From contig JAGQPX010000005.1 of NCBI GenBank assembly GCA_020426505.1, positions 1 through 64,000 on the forward strand: a stretch of 64,000 nt of DNA, written 5' to 3'. The translations under genes and the position numbers were made by a program. Each line of letters opens with the position of its first letter. Position 1 is the first letter of the stretch. This document shows, piece after piece, positions 54,051 through 63,576 of the stretch. The notes beneath the pieces were generated by a model that was not told the origin of the DNA, did not search any database, and was given only the letters and a program-made list of their open reading frames with translations. This DNA comes from Planctomycetaceae bacterium. GTDB taxonomy: Bacteria > Planctomycetota > Planctomycetia > Planctomycetales > Planctomycetaceae.

Positions 54051-56555
54051 ATGAGTCTGATGACGTGCTCTGCGGTCGATCGCATCTCCGGTCGGTCATT
54101 TGTTTCCCCTCTTCTCAGTGCCGTGCTGATTGTGACAGCGACTGCTTCCTCCAGCGTGGCAGCTGTCACCATTGGACCGAACGAGACGGGAGAGGGCATC
54201 ACCTTGCGTGGTCCCGACTCACGGCAGCAGGTGTTCGTCACTGCTGAGTCCGAGACGGGAAAACTGGAAGACCTCACGCATCACGTGACGTACGCCTCAG
54301 AGCCAGCAGGCATCATTGAGGTGGCGAGTGACGGGCTGGTCAAACCGTTGGCAGACGGCATCGCCACACTGCGAGCGACCAGCGAAGACGGACAGACCGC
54401 AGAGGTCGCCGTCACGGTGTCTGACTACGAAGGCCATCGTCTGATCAACTTCAAGAATCAGGTCGTGCCGGTCTTCACCAAGCTGACTTGCAACAGTGGT
54501 GGCTGTCATGGCAAATCGAGCGGGCAGAACGGATTTCGCCTGTCACTTCTCGGCTTCTACCCCGAGGACGATTACGAATTCCTTGTGAAGGAAGGCCGAG
54601 GCCGACGGCTGTTCCCACCAGCGCCGAGCGAGAGTCTGTTGCTCAAGAAAGCGACCGGCGAGATGCCGCACGGCGGAGGTGCACGGCTCGAACGAGACAG
54701 TCACGAGTACCGGTTGATTGAACGCTGGATCGCACAAGGCATGCCCTACGGCAATCCGGAAGATCCGGTCGTGACAGGTATCAAATGCCTGCCCGAGAAA
54801 CGCATCATGGACCGCAAGGATCAACAGCAGATCACGGTTCAGGCAACCTACAGCGACGGGACGACTGAAGACGTCACACGTATGGCGCTCTTCGAGGCGA
54901 ACGACAGCGAACTGGCAGAAGCCTCACTGACAGGTCTGGTCGACACGACCGACCTCGCCGGCGAAGTGGCCGTCATGGCCCGCTATCAGGGACAGGTCTC
55001 GACGTTTCGCGCGACAGTCCCGCTCGGCGAAGATGTCTCCAAACTGCCGGAAGTCCGCACGCTAGTCGACGAAGCGGTCTTCGGTAAGCTGAAAGAACTG
55101 GGCATCCCCCCGTCAGAGTTGTGTGACGATGCGACCTTCCTGCGTCGCGTCTCGATCGACATCACCGGGACCATGCCGACCGCCGAAGAGGCTGAGGCGT
55201 TCCTCGCTGATCCGTCACCCGACAAGCGAGACCGGCTGATCGACCAACTGCTCGACAGTCCGGAGTACGCGGACTACTTCACGACCAAATGGAACGCCAT
55301 CCTCCGCAACAAGAAGCGGCAGAATGAAGACGTCTCAGGTACGTATGCCTTCCATCAATGGATCTGGCAGTCTCTGTACCAGAACAAACCGTACGATCAA
55401 TTCGTCGGGGAGATCATCACGGCAACGGGTGATGCCCGTTTCAATCCGCCGGTCGTCTGGTATCGCGAAGTGGGCGAGATCAACGAGCAGGTTGAGGACA
55501 CCGCTCAGCTTTTTTTGGGGGTCCGCATTCAATGTGCCCGCTGCCATCATCACCCGTTCGAGAAGTGGAGCCAGAATGATTATTACTCACTGGCCGCCTT
55601 CTTCAGCCGCATCGGTCGCAAGGACTTGCCGGTCGGCACGGGCATCAGCACAGCAACCCGCGACAAGCGGTTATTCCACAACGAAGGGGCGGCAACTCAG
55701 AACAATCCGCGGAGTGGCGAGTCACTCATCCCGGCTGGTCTCGGCAGCGAGCCGTTGACGATTGCACCGGATGAAGACCCGCGGGCCTACCTTGCCGAAT
55801 GGATGGCCGATCCGAGCAACGCGTTCTTCGCGAAGTCACTCGTCAACCGTTACTGGAAACACTTCACCGGGCGAGGCATCGTTGAGCCGGAGGACGACAT
55901 GCGGGAAACGAACCCGCCATCCAATCCCGAACTACTGGACGGCCTCGCTCAGAGCTTCGTCGAGAGCGGCTTCGACTTGAAAGAACTGATCCGCACCATT
56001 TGTCGCTCGTCGACTTATCAGCTGTCAGCCCTGCCGAACGATCACAACCTCAGCGACCGGCAGAACTTCTCCCGGTACTATCCCAAACGGTTGACGGCTG
56101 AGGCCCTGTTCGACGGCTTCCATCAGGTGACTGGAGTGCCTCCGTCGATCGGTGGGCTGCCAGCGGGATGGGGAGCGACGCAGATGGCAGACATGTCGAA
56201 CGCACCGTACTTCCTCAAGGTCTTCGGCCAACCGCAGGCAGACACCGCTTGCGAGTGCGAGCGTTCGATGGATGCCAACCTCGCACAGAGTCTGCATCTG
56301 CTCAACAGCTCTGAAGTGCAGAACACGATCGCCAACGCCAGCGGTCGAGCGGCTGCACTCGCCAAGGATGAAACCCGAACCAAGGAAGAGAAGGTCACCG
56401 AGTTGTACCACTGGGTTTTCGCACGGGATCCGCAGGCGGATGAACTGCAGATCGCGATCGCCCACATCGACAAACATGCCGAGAATCCCCAACCGGCATA
56501 CGAGGATCTCCTGTGGGCCCTCATTAACACCAAGGAATTCCTGTTCAATCACTGA
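54051..56555 (+). CDS. DUF1549/DUF1553 (PSCyt2/PSD1) secreted protein, second copy
   Basis: This protein of 834 residues has a signal peptide (SPLLSAVLIVTATASSSVAA). A Big_2-like domain (about 40-120) is followed by a cytochrome-like domain with heme motif CNSGGCH (Cys147, Cys152, His153), again with four residues between the Cys. A second Big_2-like domain lies around 240-330. DUF1549 (about 345-550) carries CARCH (Cys495-His499), and DUF1553 (about 580-830) ends in the same way as its paralogue at 37006. A tract of seven T and five G (about 55510-55521) lies in the DUF1549 part. It heads an operon-like set with the PPC/coiled-coil and WD40 genes. Confidence 0.95.
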   Translation: MSLMTCSAVDRISGRSFVSPLLSAVLIVTATASSSVAAVTIGPNETGEGITLRGPDSRQQVFVTAESETGKLEDLTHHVTYASEPAGIIEVASDGLVKPLADGIATLRATSEDGQTAEVAVTVSDYEGHRLINFKNQVVPVFTKLTCNSGGCHGKSSGQNGFRLSLLGFYPEDDYEFLVKEGRGRRLFPPAPSESLLLKKATGEMPHGGGARLERDSHEYRLIERWIAQGMPYGNPEDPVVTGIKCLPEKRIMDRKDQQQITVQATYSDGTTEDVTRMALFEANDSELAEASLTGLVDTTDLAGEVAVMARYQGQVSTFRATVPLGEDVSKLPEVRTLVDEAVFGKLKELGIPPSELCDDATFLRRVSIDITGTMPTAEEAEAFLADPSPDKRDRLIDQLLDSPEYADYFTTKWNAILRNKKRQNEDVSGTYAFHQWIWQSLYQNKPYDQFVGEIITATGDARFNPPVVWYREVGEINEQVEDTAQLFLGVRIQCARCHHHPFEKWSQNDYYSLAAFFSRIGRKDLPVGTGISTATRDKRLFHNEGAATQNNPRSGESLIPAGLGSEPLTIAPDEDPRAYLAEWMADPSNAFFAKSLVNRYWKHFTGRGIVEPEDDMRETNPPSNPELLDGLAQSFVESGFDLKELIRTICRSSTYQLSALPNDHNLSDRQNFSRYYPKRLTAEALFDGFHQVTGVPPSIGGLPAGWGATQMADMSNAPYFLKVFGQPQADTACECERSMDANLAQSLHLLNSSEVQNTIANASGRAAALAKDETRTKEEKVTELYHWVFARDPQADELQIAIAHIDKHAENPQPAYEDLLWALINTKEFLFNH

Positions 56556-56692
56556 TCGTTCGCGATTGCAGCTTCGCACAGGTTGAGACCGGACCGCGTG
56601 ATCTTTCACGGCCCGGCCATGCTCAACTGCAAGCGATGCTCGACGGGGCAACGAATCTCAGGAACGTGAAAGCGCTTCGGGGCGACATGCAC

Positions 56693-59600
56693 ATGTCTAG
56701 ATACACTCGCTTTGCAACTCTCACATTCACTGCACTCTGTTTGTGTGCGGGGGCGACTCAGGCCCAGCTGCCGCAGACACGGCTGTACGTCGTCGATCCG
56801 CCCGGGGCACAGGTCGGCTCATTCACCGAGGTGACCGTCGCGCGAGGCGATGATCTCGATGAGGTCGACGAACTGCACTTTAATCATCCGGGCATCTTCG
56901 CCACACAAGTCACACAGCCGTCTGCGAACGGTCCGCAGCCGGTGGCGAACAAGTTCCGCGTGGCTGTCGCCGATGATGTGCCACCCGGTCGATACGAGGT
57001 GCGTGCCAGTGGTCTTTACGGCCTCAGCAACCCGCGCACGTTCATGATCGGACGCCGTGCCGAGATCAAGGAGGCTGAGCCGAACAATGACGCTGCGAAT
57101 GCCAAGCCGGTTGATGTCGGCACTGTTGTCAACGGTCTGATCAACGGAGCAGGCGACATCGACGTCTTCAAGTTCGCAGCGACCGCGGGCCAGCGGATCG
57201 TCATCGACGTGCAGTCGAAGCGGATCGACTCAAAACTCGATCCTCAGTTGACCTTGCAGGACGCATCCGGTCGGCCTCTCAAGTTCGCCCGAAGCCAGTA
57301 CGGCCCCGATGATCTTTTGGTGTTTGACGTCCCCGCTGACGGTGAGTATCTCATCGAACTCCGGGACCTCGCCTTCACCGGCAGTGCGGATCATGTCTAT
57401 CGGCTGGCTATTCACACGGACCCACAGATTCGTTTCAGCATCCCCGCAGCCGGGCAGGCGGGCACCACCGGGAAGTTCACGCTTTACGGCTACAACTTGC
57501 CGGGTGGCGAACGCACCGAATCCGTCTCCGCCGGTGCACCACTCGAAAAACTCACTGTCGACATTCCAATCCCTGCACGTGATGCACTTCCCGGTTCCCT
57601 CGTCGGCGTGCCTTCACATGCCGCCGGGCTCGACCTGTTCGCCTGGCACCTCGAAGCCGACGGACGTGCGTCCAACACGATTCACCTCGGCGTCACCGAT
57701 GCCGCCCCCACGGCTGAGACCGAACCGAACGACGAACCTGCCGCCGCCAATGCCATTACAGCCCCTGCCGACGTCACCGGACAATTGGCAACGGTGAAGG
57801 ACATCGACACGTACGCGATCGATGCTAAGGCGAACGAGGAGTTTCAGATCGAGGTCATCGCACATCGCGGCGGTGCGTTAATCGATGCGGTGCTCAAGGT
57901 GCAGCAGGTCACTAAAGCCGAGGACGGCAGCGAACAGGTCAAGGAACTCACGACGCAGGACGACTTCACGACGAACCTCGCTGCCCTCACGTTCGACACG
58001 GCGACTGACGACCCGGTCTTTCGATTGAAGGCTCCCGTAGATGGCACGTACCGCATCTCGGTCCGCGACCGTGCCTATGAGCACAACGCCGACCCGTCTC
58101 TCGTCTATCGCTTGACCGTCCACAAGCCGCAGCCGGACTTCCGTCTGGTCGCCGTGCCCTCGGGGAGTGCGGTCGGTCTCACATGGCCTGTCGGTCTCCG
58201 CAGGGGCGATCACTTTGCGATCGATGTCCTCGTGCATCGTCAGGACGGATTTAACGGACCGATTGAGATCGACGTGCCCAACCTTCCATTCGGATTTGAG
58301 ACGGAGGGGGTCACCATTCTCGAGGGAGAGACAACCGGCACACTCGTTCTCACCTCAACCGGTGCCGCTCCCCCGGAGCGTCAGTTCGTTGAGATCACCG
58401 GCACCGCCAAAATCGACAGAGGCGAGGGACCGCAGCCGGTTTCGCACAAGGCCCGTGCCGGCTCTGTCGTCTGGAACCGGGCCGACAAGGTCCCCTCAGT
58501 CGCGCGGCTGACCGACACGCTGACACTCAGCGTGATGGACGAGCCGGCCCCGTTCGTCGTGTCGCATGATGTTCCGCAGATCGAGGTCTGTCAGGGGCGA
58601 CAAATCCTCGTGCCCCTTACACTCTCGACCAATCTCGCCGGTGAGCCGGTGCAGGTGCTCGGCCAGAACTACGAACTCAAACCGCAGGGCGAACAGAAGC
58701 CGGGCATCCCGAACGATCTGGTCCTCAAGCCGGCCGGTTTGCCGAAGGAAGCCAAGATCGAAGCGGGTGACGTCACAATCCCCAAGGAGCAGACCGCTCA
58801 AACGATGCGTTTGTTCGTCGCAGCCGACAGCCCGCCGAAGACGTACAAGCTGATGCTGTCGGGAACGGTCGCTGTCCCCTATCGTCGCAACCCGGCGAAG
58901 GCGATACGGGCTGAGGGGCTCAAGGCTCGGGCGGTCGCTGAGGAGAATGAACTCAAGGCACTCGTCGAGCAGGCAACGACGCAGGTCGCCTCCATCAACA
59001 CGCGACTCGAGCAGGCGGCTCAGCAGATCACGCAGGCACAGGCAGCCGTCACCACCAAAGAGCAGGAACTCGCAACTGCGAACACGCTCGTCGCACAACT
59101 GGCAGCCGAGCGAGAAGCGGCCATGAAAACGGTGGCATCACTCACCGACGTGGAGGCAAAGGCGATCGCCTTTGCTGAAGCTGCTCAAAAGGCCGCGGAA
59201 GGTTCAACCGCAGCCGTCGTGAAGGAGCAAAGCACGCTCGCTCAACAGTCTGTTACAAAGGCGGCCGAAGTCCTCGCAGCCACGAAGGCGTCAGTGACTG
59301 AACTCACTCAGAAACACGATGCTGCCGTTGCACAGGTCAAACCGGCGACCGACGCACTCGCCGCCGCGAAGGAGGCCGTGCCGAAAGTGCAGGCGACGCA
59401 GACAGCCCTTCAGGCTGAAAAGTCCGCCGCTGAGGCACTCGTCGCTGAGCGCACCGCTGCTGTCGCCCCGGCCACCAAGGCACGCGAAGAGGCCGAGAAG
59501 GTCGCGTCCGCTGCGGCCGAGGCCTCGAAACCGAACAACCTCAACGTCACCCAGACGCTGCCGCCGATCGTGATCGTGGTCAATCCGGCCCCCGTCCAAC

Positions 59601-59899
59601 TGGCCGCCGCCCTCTCAGCAGCAGAGGTCAAGAAGGGGGCGACCATCGATGCAACCGTGACCATCACCCGGCAGAACGACTTTACTGGACCGGTCACGCT
59701 TTCACTGGTCGAAGGGGGCACGCAACTGACCGCTCCGGAAGTCTCAGTCCCTGCTGATCAAACGACGGGCGTCCTCAAGCTCACCGCCCCTGCCGAGGCT
59801 GCCCCGGGTGATGTTGCGAACCTCGTGGTACGGGCCAAGGTGGACCACAACGGCGAAGCTCTCGTCGACGTCCCGATCAAGGTCAAGATCATCGAATGA
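56693..59899 (+). CDS. Secreted PPC-domain protein with long inserted coiled coil
   Basis: This protein has 1068 residues from ATG 56693 (ATG 56687 also possible), with a signal peptide (FATLTFTALCLCAGATQAQ). An Ig-like domain and two PPC-type modules (about 125-245 and 350-480: DIDVFKFAATAGQRIVIDVQ and DIDTYAIDAKANEEFQIEVI) are followed by beta-rich domains to about 735. Residues about 738-948 are strongly Ala/Glu/Lys/Gln-rich with heptad pattern (EENELKALVEQATTQVASIN and beyond) and should form a long coiled coil. A last Ig-like beta domain (about 955-1068) ends the protein. No enzyme motif is visible. It lies 137 bases after the DUF1549/DUF1553 gene and 167 before the WD40 gene. Confidence 0.88.
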   Translation: MSRYTRFATLTFTALCLCAGATQAQLPQTRLYVVDPPGAQVGSFTEVTVARGDDLDEVDELHFNHPGIFATQVTQPSANGPQPVANKFRVAVADDVPPGRYEVRASGLYGLSNPRTFMIGRRAEIKEAEPNNDAANAKPVDVGTVVNGLINGAGDIDVFKFAATAGQRIVIDVQSKRIDSKLDPQLTLQDASGRPLKFARSQYGPDDLLVFDVPADGEYLIELRDLAFTGSADHVYRLAIHTDPQIRFSIPAAGQAGTTGKFTLYGYNLPGGERTESVSAGAPLEKLTVDIPIPARDALPGSLVGVPSHAAGLDLFAWHLEADGRASNTIHLGVTDAAPTAETEPNDEPAAANAITAPADVTGQLATVKDIDTYAIDAKANEEFQIEVIAHRGGALIDAVLKVQQVTKAEDGSEQVKELTTQDDFTTNLAALTFDTATDDPVFRLKAPVDGTYRISVRDRAYEHNADPSLVYRLTVHKPQPDFRLVAVPSGSAVGLTWPVGLRRGDHFAIDVLVHRQDGFNGPIEIDVPNLPFGFETEGVTILEGETTGTLVLTSTGAAPPERQFVEITGTAKIDRGEGPQPVSHKARAGSVVWNRADKVPSVARLTDTLTLSVMDEPAPFVVSHDVPQIEVCQGRQILVPLTLSTNLAGEPVQVLGQNYELKPQGEQKPGIPNDLVLKPAGLPKEAKIEAGDVTIPKEQTAQTMRLFVAADSPPKTYKLMLSGTVAVPYRRNPAKAIRAEGLKARAVAEENELKALVEQATTQVASINTRLEQAAQQITQAQAAVTTKEQELATANTLVAQLAAEREAAMKTVASLTDVEAKAIAFAEAAQKAAEGSTAAVVKEQSTLAQQSVTKAAEVLAATKASVTELTQKHDAAVAQVKPATDALAAAKEAVPKVQATQTALQAEKSAAEALVAERTAAVAPATKAREEAEKVASAAAEASKPNNLNVTQTLPPIVIVVNPAPVQLAAALSAAEVKKGATIDATVTITRQNDFTGPVTLSLVEGGTQLTAPEVSVPADQTTGVLKLTAPAEAAPGDVANLVVRAKVDHNGEALVDVPIKVKIIE

Positions 59900-60066
59900 C
59901 TCACACACGTGCCACTGCTTCGGGTGGATCCAGCAGATGTCGGATACAGATTCGGCACTGCTTATCCGCCGGAAGTAGTGCCAAGCCAGATTTGCCTCCG
60001 CAACTCCGACAGCCAAGCAGTGGCACGACACCCCAGTAAGAACCAATCAAACCAGGATCACGACAC

Positions 60067-62883
60067 GTGAGACATACTGCCCTCATCGCTGTTATCGCGC
60101 TTCTGACAAATTTCTCCGTCGTCTTTGCGGATGACGAGCCGGGACCCATTACTCCCGAGGCGGTCACGCTCGATCGTGAGGTTGACTTCCGACAGGACGT
60201 GTTGCCCATGCTGCAGGCCAAGTGTCTGGCGTGTCACAGTGCGTCGGTCAAGGAAGGCAGCCTGGTGCTGGAGAATGTCGAAGCGATCCTCCAAGGGGGC
60301 GACTCAGGCCCTTCGGTCGTGGCAGGCAAGCCCGAAGAGAGTCTGCTATTCACACAAGCGACACGGCAGGCCGAGTCCTTCATGCCGCCGCTGCCGAACG
60401 ATGCGAACGCCAAACCCCTCACACCTCATGAGGCGGGACTGCTCAAACTCTGGATCGAGCAGGGAGCCAAGGCCTCGATGGGATCGGGCGGAGCGATCAA
60501 CTGGCAGTCACTGCCGGACACACTGAACCCAATCTACAGTCTGGCCCTCACGCCGGACGAACGATACGTCGCAGCCGGTCGAGGCAACGATATCGTCGTT
60601 TACGACATTCTGCGTCAGCGGCAAGTGGCGACGCTCAGCGATCCGGCCTTGGAAGGGGCCGCTCACCGCGACTTCGTGCACACACTCGACTTCAGCCCGG
60701 ACGGCCAATGGCTCGCCTCCGGAGGATACCGCATCGTCAAACTCTGGCAGAAGGTTTCGCCCATCGAGGAGCAACGCCCCCTCGAAGGAGCCGCTGCGAA
60801 AATGGCGGTCTCGCCGGACGGCAGTCTCATCGCAGCTGCCCTGCCTGATGGACGCATTCGACTGGAAACGCGTGCCTCCGGAACAGAGGCCCGCTTCATC
60901 GAAGGTCATGGTGCTGTCGTGAGTGGGCTCGCCTTCCTGTCGGATGGTGCGTCATTGTTGACTGCTTCCGCAGAGAGTGTCCGTCGCTGGAACGTGGCAG
61001 ACGGAGCGTCAGTAGGCGAACTGAAGACTCCCTCCCCAGTGCAGGCTGTGCTGGCGTCGGCTGATGGAGCACAGGTCATCACGGGTCATGCGGACGGCAT
61101 CGTACGCGTGTGGTCGATCGACCAGTTGACCGCAGAGCCGCCCGCCGTAGCCGCAGCACCTGTAGTCGAGCTTAGAGGACACGAAAAGCAAGTGACCGCA
61201 TTGACCTGGGCCGTTGATGGCGGTCCCCGGCTGGTCTCAGCCAGCGAAGACGGATCGCATCGTCAATGGGATGTCGCTGCGGGCACCGAGACCCGCAAGC
61301 TCGATCATGGGGCACCAATCACCAATGTCGTCGCGACCAACGACGGCACCAAACTCGCAACTGTCGGCACTGATCACATCGTCCGTCTCTGGGAAACGAC
61401 GGGCAACAAACTGGCCGACGTGCAAGGAAATCCCCAACTGACCGACGCCATCGCACGTCGTAAGGAGGACCTGGCTGTCGCCACGAATCGCAAACAACTC
61501 GCGGAGGCGGCCGTTACTGCGACCGAGAACGATATTAAGGGACGGGAAGAGTCGCTGACGAAGGCCAAGGAGGCTCTCACCGCAGCCGAAAAGACTCTCG
61601 AAGAGGCCAAGGCCAAAGTTCCCGAAGCGGAGAAAGCACAAGCCGCTGCCAAGGAAGCGCTGGATGCCAAGCCGGAAGACGAAGCTCTCAAAAAGGCCTT
61701 CACCGATGCGGAAGCTGCCACCAAAGCCGCGAATGAGGCCGTCACCAAGGCCGAAGAAGGTGTCGCATCCGCCAAGCGGGGAGTCGACCTTTCGGAGAAG
61801 AGTATCGCCACCGCCAAGGCCGAGTTGGAAACCCGCACCAAAACGCGGGACGAAGAGATCGCAGGGGAGACTGCCGCCACCGAAGCTGTCGCCGCTGCTG
61901 AGAAACAGTCAGCTGATGCAGCCACCACTCTAGCGCAGCTCGCTTTCACGCTGGACGGCAGCGCACTGGCAACGACGGATGCCACTGGGGTGATCACGCT
62001 CTGGCACGTCGGCACGCAGAAGCCGATGGCCGTGATCCCGGCGGAGACACCCCTGACCGCCATCAATGCGGCTGCCGATGGCCGGTTGCTGACATCGACC
62101 GAAGATGGACGACTGCTCGTTGTGCGACCGGAGCCTCAGTGGACGCTCGCAGGTCATTTGGGCCCAGCAGCCGATGCGGGAGAGGACGTGTCCGCCTCGG
62201 CACTGCTCGGACGGGTGCTGGCGATCGACTTCAGTCCGGATGGGTCCCGCCTCGCGGTCGGCAGCGGCGTCCCCTCGCGCAGTGGCCAACTCACCATCTG
62301 GAACCTCGTTGATCGTACGCTCGCTCTTGACGTTGCAGAGGCACACAGCGACACGGTGTTCGACGTCGCCTTCTCACGAGATGGCACGCTGCTCGCCAGC
62401 TGTGCGGCTGACAAGTTCGCCAAAGTGTTCGATGCCGCGACCGGAGAACTTCGCAACACGTTTGAAGGTCACACGGGTCATGTGCTCGGCGTGACCTGGA
62501 AGGCGGATGAGTCACAAGTCGCCACTGGCGGTGCCGACAACGCGATCAAGATCTGGAACACATCGACCAGCGAACAGGCGCGGACGATCACATCACACAC
62601 CAAACCAGTTGTCGGTTTGAGGTTCATTGGCACGGGAGACAACATCGTCTCGGCCAGCGGCGACAAACGAGTCATGCTGCACACTGCCGGTAACGGCAAG
62701 AACTACCGCACATTTTCCGGTTCGACCGATTTTCTGCATGCCGTCGTTATTTCGCGAGACGAGTCGCTGGTCATCGCGGGTGGCGAGGACGGAGTCATCC
62801 GGGTCTGGAACGGAGCCGACGGCAATTTGCTGAAAGCATTTGAGCCTCCCGTACCTCATGGCAACGAGCAGGCGGCTCGGTAG
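60067..62883 (+). CDS. PSCyt1 cytochrome plus WD40 propeller protein with inserted coiled coil
   Basis: This protein of 938 residues starts at GTG 60067, giving a signal peptide (TALIAVIALLTNFSVVFA). A PSCyt1 cytochrome domain (about 35-145) has heme motif CLACH (Cys53-His57). WD40 repeats fill about 155-458. An Ala/Glu/Lys-rich coiled coil (about 459-620, for example AAEKTLEEAKAKVPEAEKAQ) interrupts them, and WD40 repeats resume at about 621-935 (FSPDGSRLAVGS, WKADESQVATGGADNAIKIW). It is likely exported and heme-bearing. It is the third gene of the 54051-62883 set. The heme probably passes electrons; the coiled coil may bind the partner protein upstream. Confidence 0.93.
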   Translation: MRHTALIAVIALLTNFSVVFADDEPGPITPEAVTLDREVDFRQDVLPMLQAKCLACHSASVKEGSLVLENVEAILQGGDSGPSVVAGKPEESLLFTQATRQAESFMPPLPNDANAKPLTPHEAGLLKLWIEQGAKASMGSGGAINWQSLPDTLNPIYSLALTPDERYVAAGRGNDIVVYDILRQRQVATLSDPALEGAAHRDFVHTLDFSPDGQWLASGGYRIVKLWQKVSPIEEQRPLEGAAAKMAVSPDGSLIAAALPDGRIRLETRASGTEARFIEGHGAVVSGLAFLSDGASLLTASAESVRRWNVADGASVGELKTPSPVQAVLASADGAQVITGHADGIVRVWSIDQLTAEPPAVAAAPVVELRGHEKQVTALTWAVDGGPRLVSASEDGSHRQWDVAAGTETRKLDHGAPITNVVATNDGTKLATVGTDHIVRLWETTGNKLADVQGNPQLTDAIARRKEDLAVATNRKQLAEAAVTATENDIKGREESLTKAKEALTAAEKTLEEAKAKVPEAEKAQAAAKEALDAKPEDEALKKAFTDAEAATKAANEAVTKAEEGVASAKRGVDLSEKSIATAKAELETRTKTRDEEIAGETAATEAVAAAEKQSADAATTLAQLAFTLDGSALATTDATGVITLWHVGTQKPMAVIPAETPLTAINAAADGRLLTSTEDGRLLVVRPEPQWTLAGHLGPAADAGEDVSASALLGRVLAIDFSPDGSRLAVGSGVPSRSGQLTIWNLVDRTLALDVAEAHSDTVFDVAFSRDGTLLASCAADKFAKVFDAATGELRNTFEGHTGHVLGVTWKADESQVATGGADNAIKIWNTSTSEQARTITSHTKPVVGLRFIGTGDNIVSASGDKRVMLHTAGNGKNYRTFSGSTDFLHAVVISRDESLVIAGGEDGVIRVWNGADGNLLKAFEPPVPHGNEQAAR

Positions 62884-62992
62884 GTGAGCCTTCATCACTC
62901 GACCGTCATGTGAGCGTCCGGTTGACGTGTTGCGTCGTTCTGATTGAAATGGTCACACGTCTCCACTCCACAAGGCTGACCATGAGAATGGC

Positions 62993-63550
62993 ATGAATGC
63001 TGAGCGGTTGATCCTGTTCTGGCTGTTGATGATGTGTATTGCCGTCGGGTTGTCCCTGACAACTCCGGAGCCAGTTGGTGGGCATGGGACTCAGCACAAC
63101 ACACACACGGCGATGTTCGCGGGGAGCCCGACGCCACCGTCTGACAGAATCCTGATTCTCGGGTGGATGTTCGGCCTTGCGAGCGTCGGTCTCTTTGTGA
63201 CTTGCATGACACTGGGAATAACTCGTCGGTCGGAGCGGTCTGATCCACTGAGATACGTGCTGTTCGGCGTTGGTGCGTTGTTGTACGCCGGGGTAGTCAC
63301 CATGATGGCGTATGCCGACCGTATGGCAGTTCGCAGTGGAGAGGTTGCTTATCTCGGCTGGTTCCCGGCAGGGACCAGTTGGATGCTATTTGGAATGTGG
63401 ATCGCGCCACTTGTTTTCGTGGCGGCGTACGTCATTGGGTTTCGGCGATGGATTCTGCCTCCGGAGTCGATGTTGAAGTTCGAGGAACTCGTTGCGGTCA
63501 GTCGGTGCCACGAAACGTCTGCTGGCGAGACGGACAGTTCACTCACCTGA
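62993..63550 (+). CDS. Four-helix membrane protein of unknown function upstream of a symporter
   Basis: This protein has 185 residues. Helix 1 is near 5-24 (RLILFWLLMMCIAVGLSLTT), then a His/Thr-rich loop (GHGTQHNTHTAMFAG). Further helices lie at about 54-75 (ILILGWMFGLASVGLFVTCM), 86-107 and 121-146. The C-terminal 40 residues are soluble. It starts 110 bases after the WD40 gene and ends 26 bases before the symporter gene, so the last two are probably cotranscribed. Small membrane partners precede some SSS symporters, but no link to a named family can be shown. Confidence 0.8.
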   Translation: MNAERLILFWLLMMCIAVGLSLTTPEPVGGHGTQHNTHTAMFAGSPTPPSDRILILGWMFGLASVGLFVTCMTLGITRRSERSDPLRYVLFGVGALLYAGVVTMMAYADRMAVRSGEVAYLGWFPAGTSWMLFGMWIAPLVFVAAYVIGFRRWILPPESMLKFEELVAVSRCHETSAGETDSSLT

Positions 63551-63576
63551 AAACTCGACCTGGAGATGGTCTGCGC

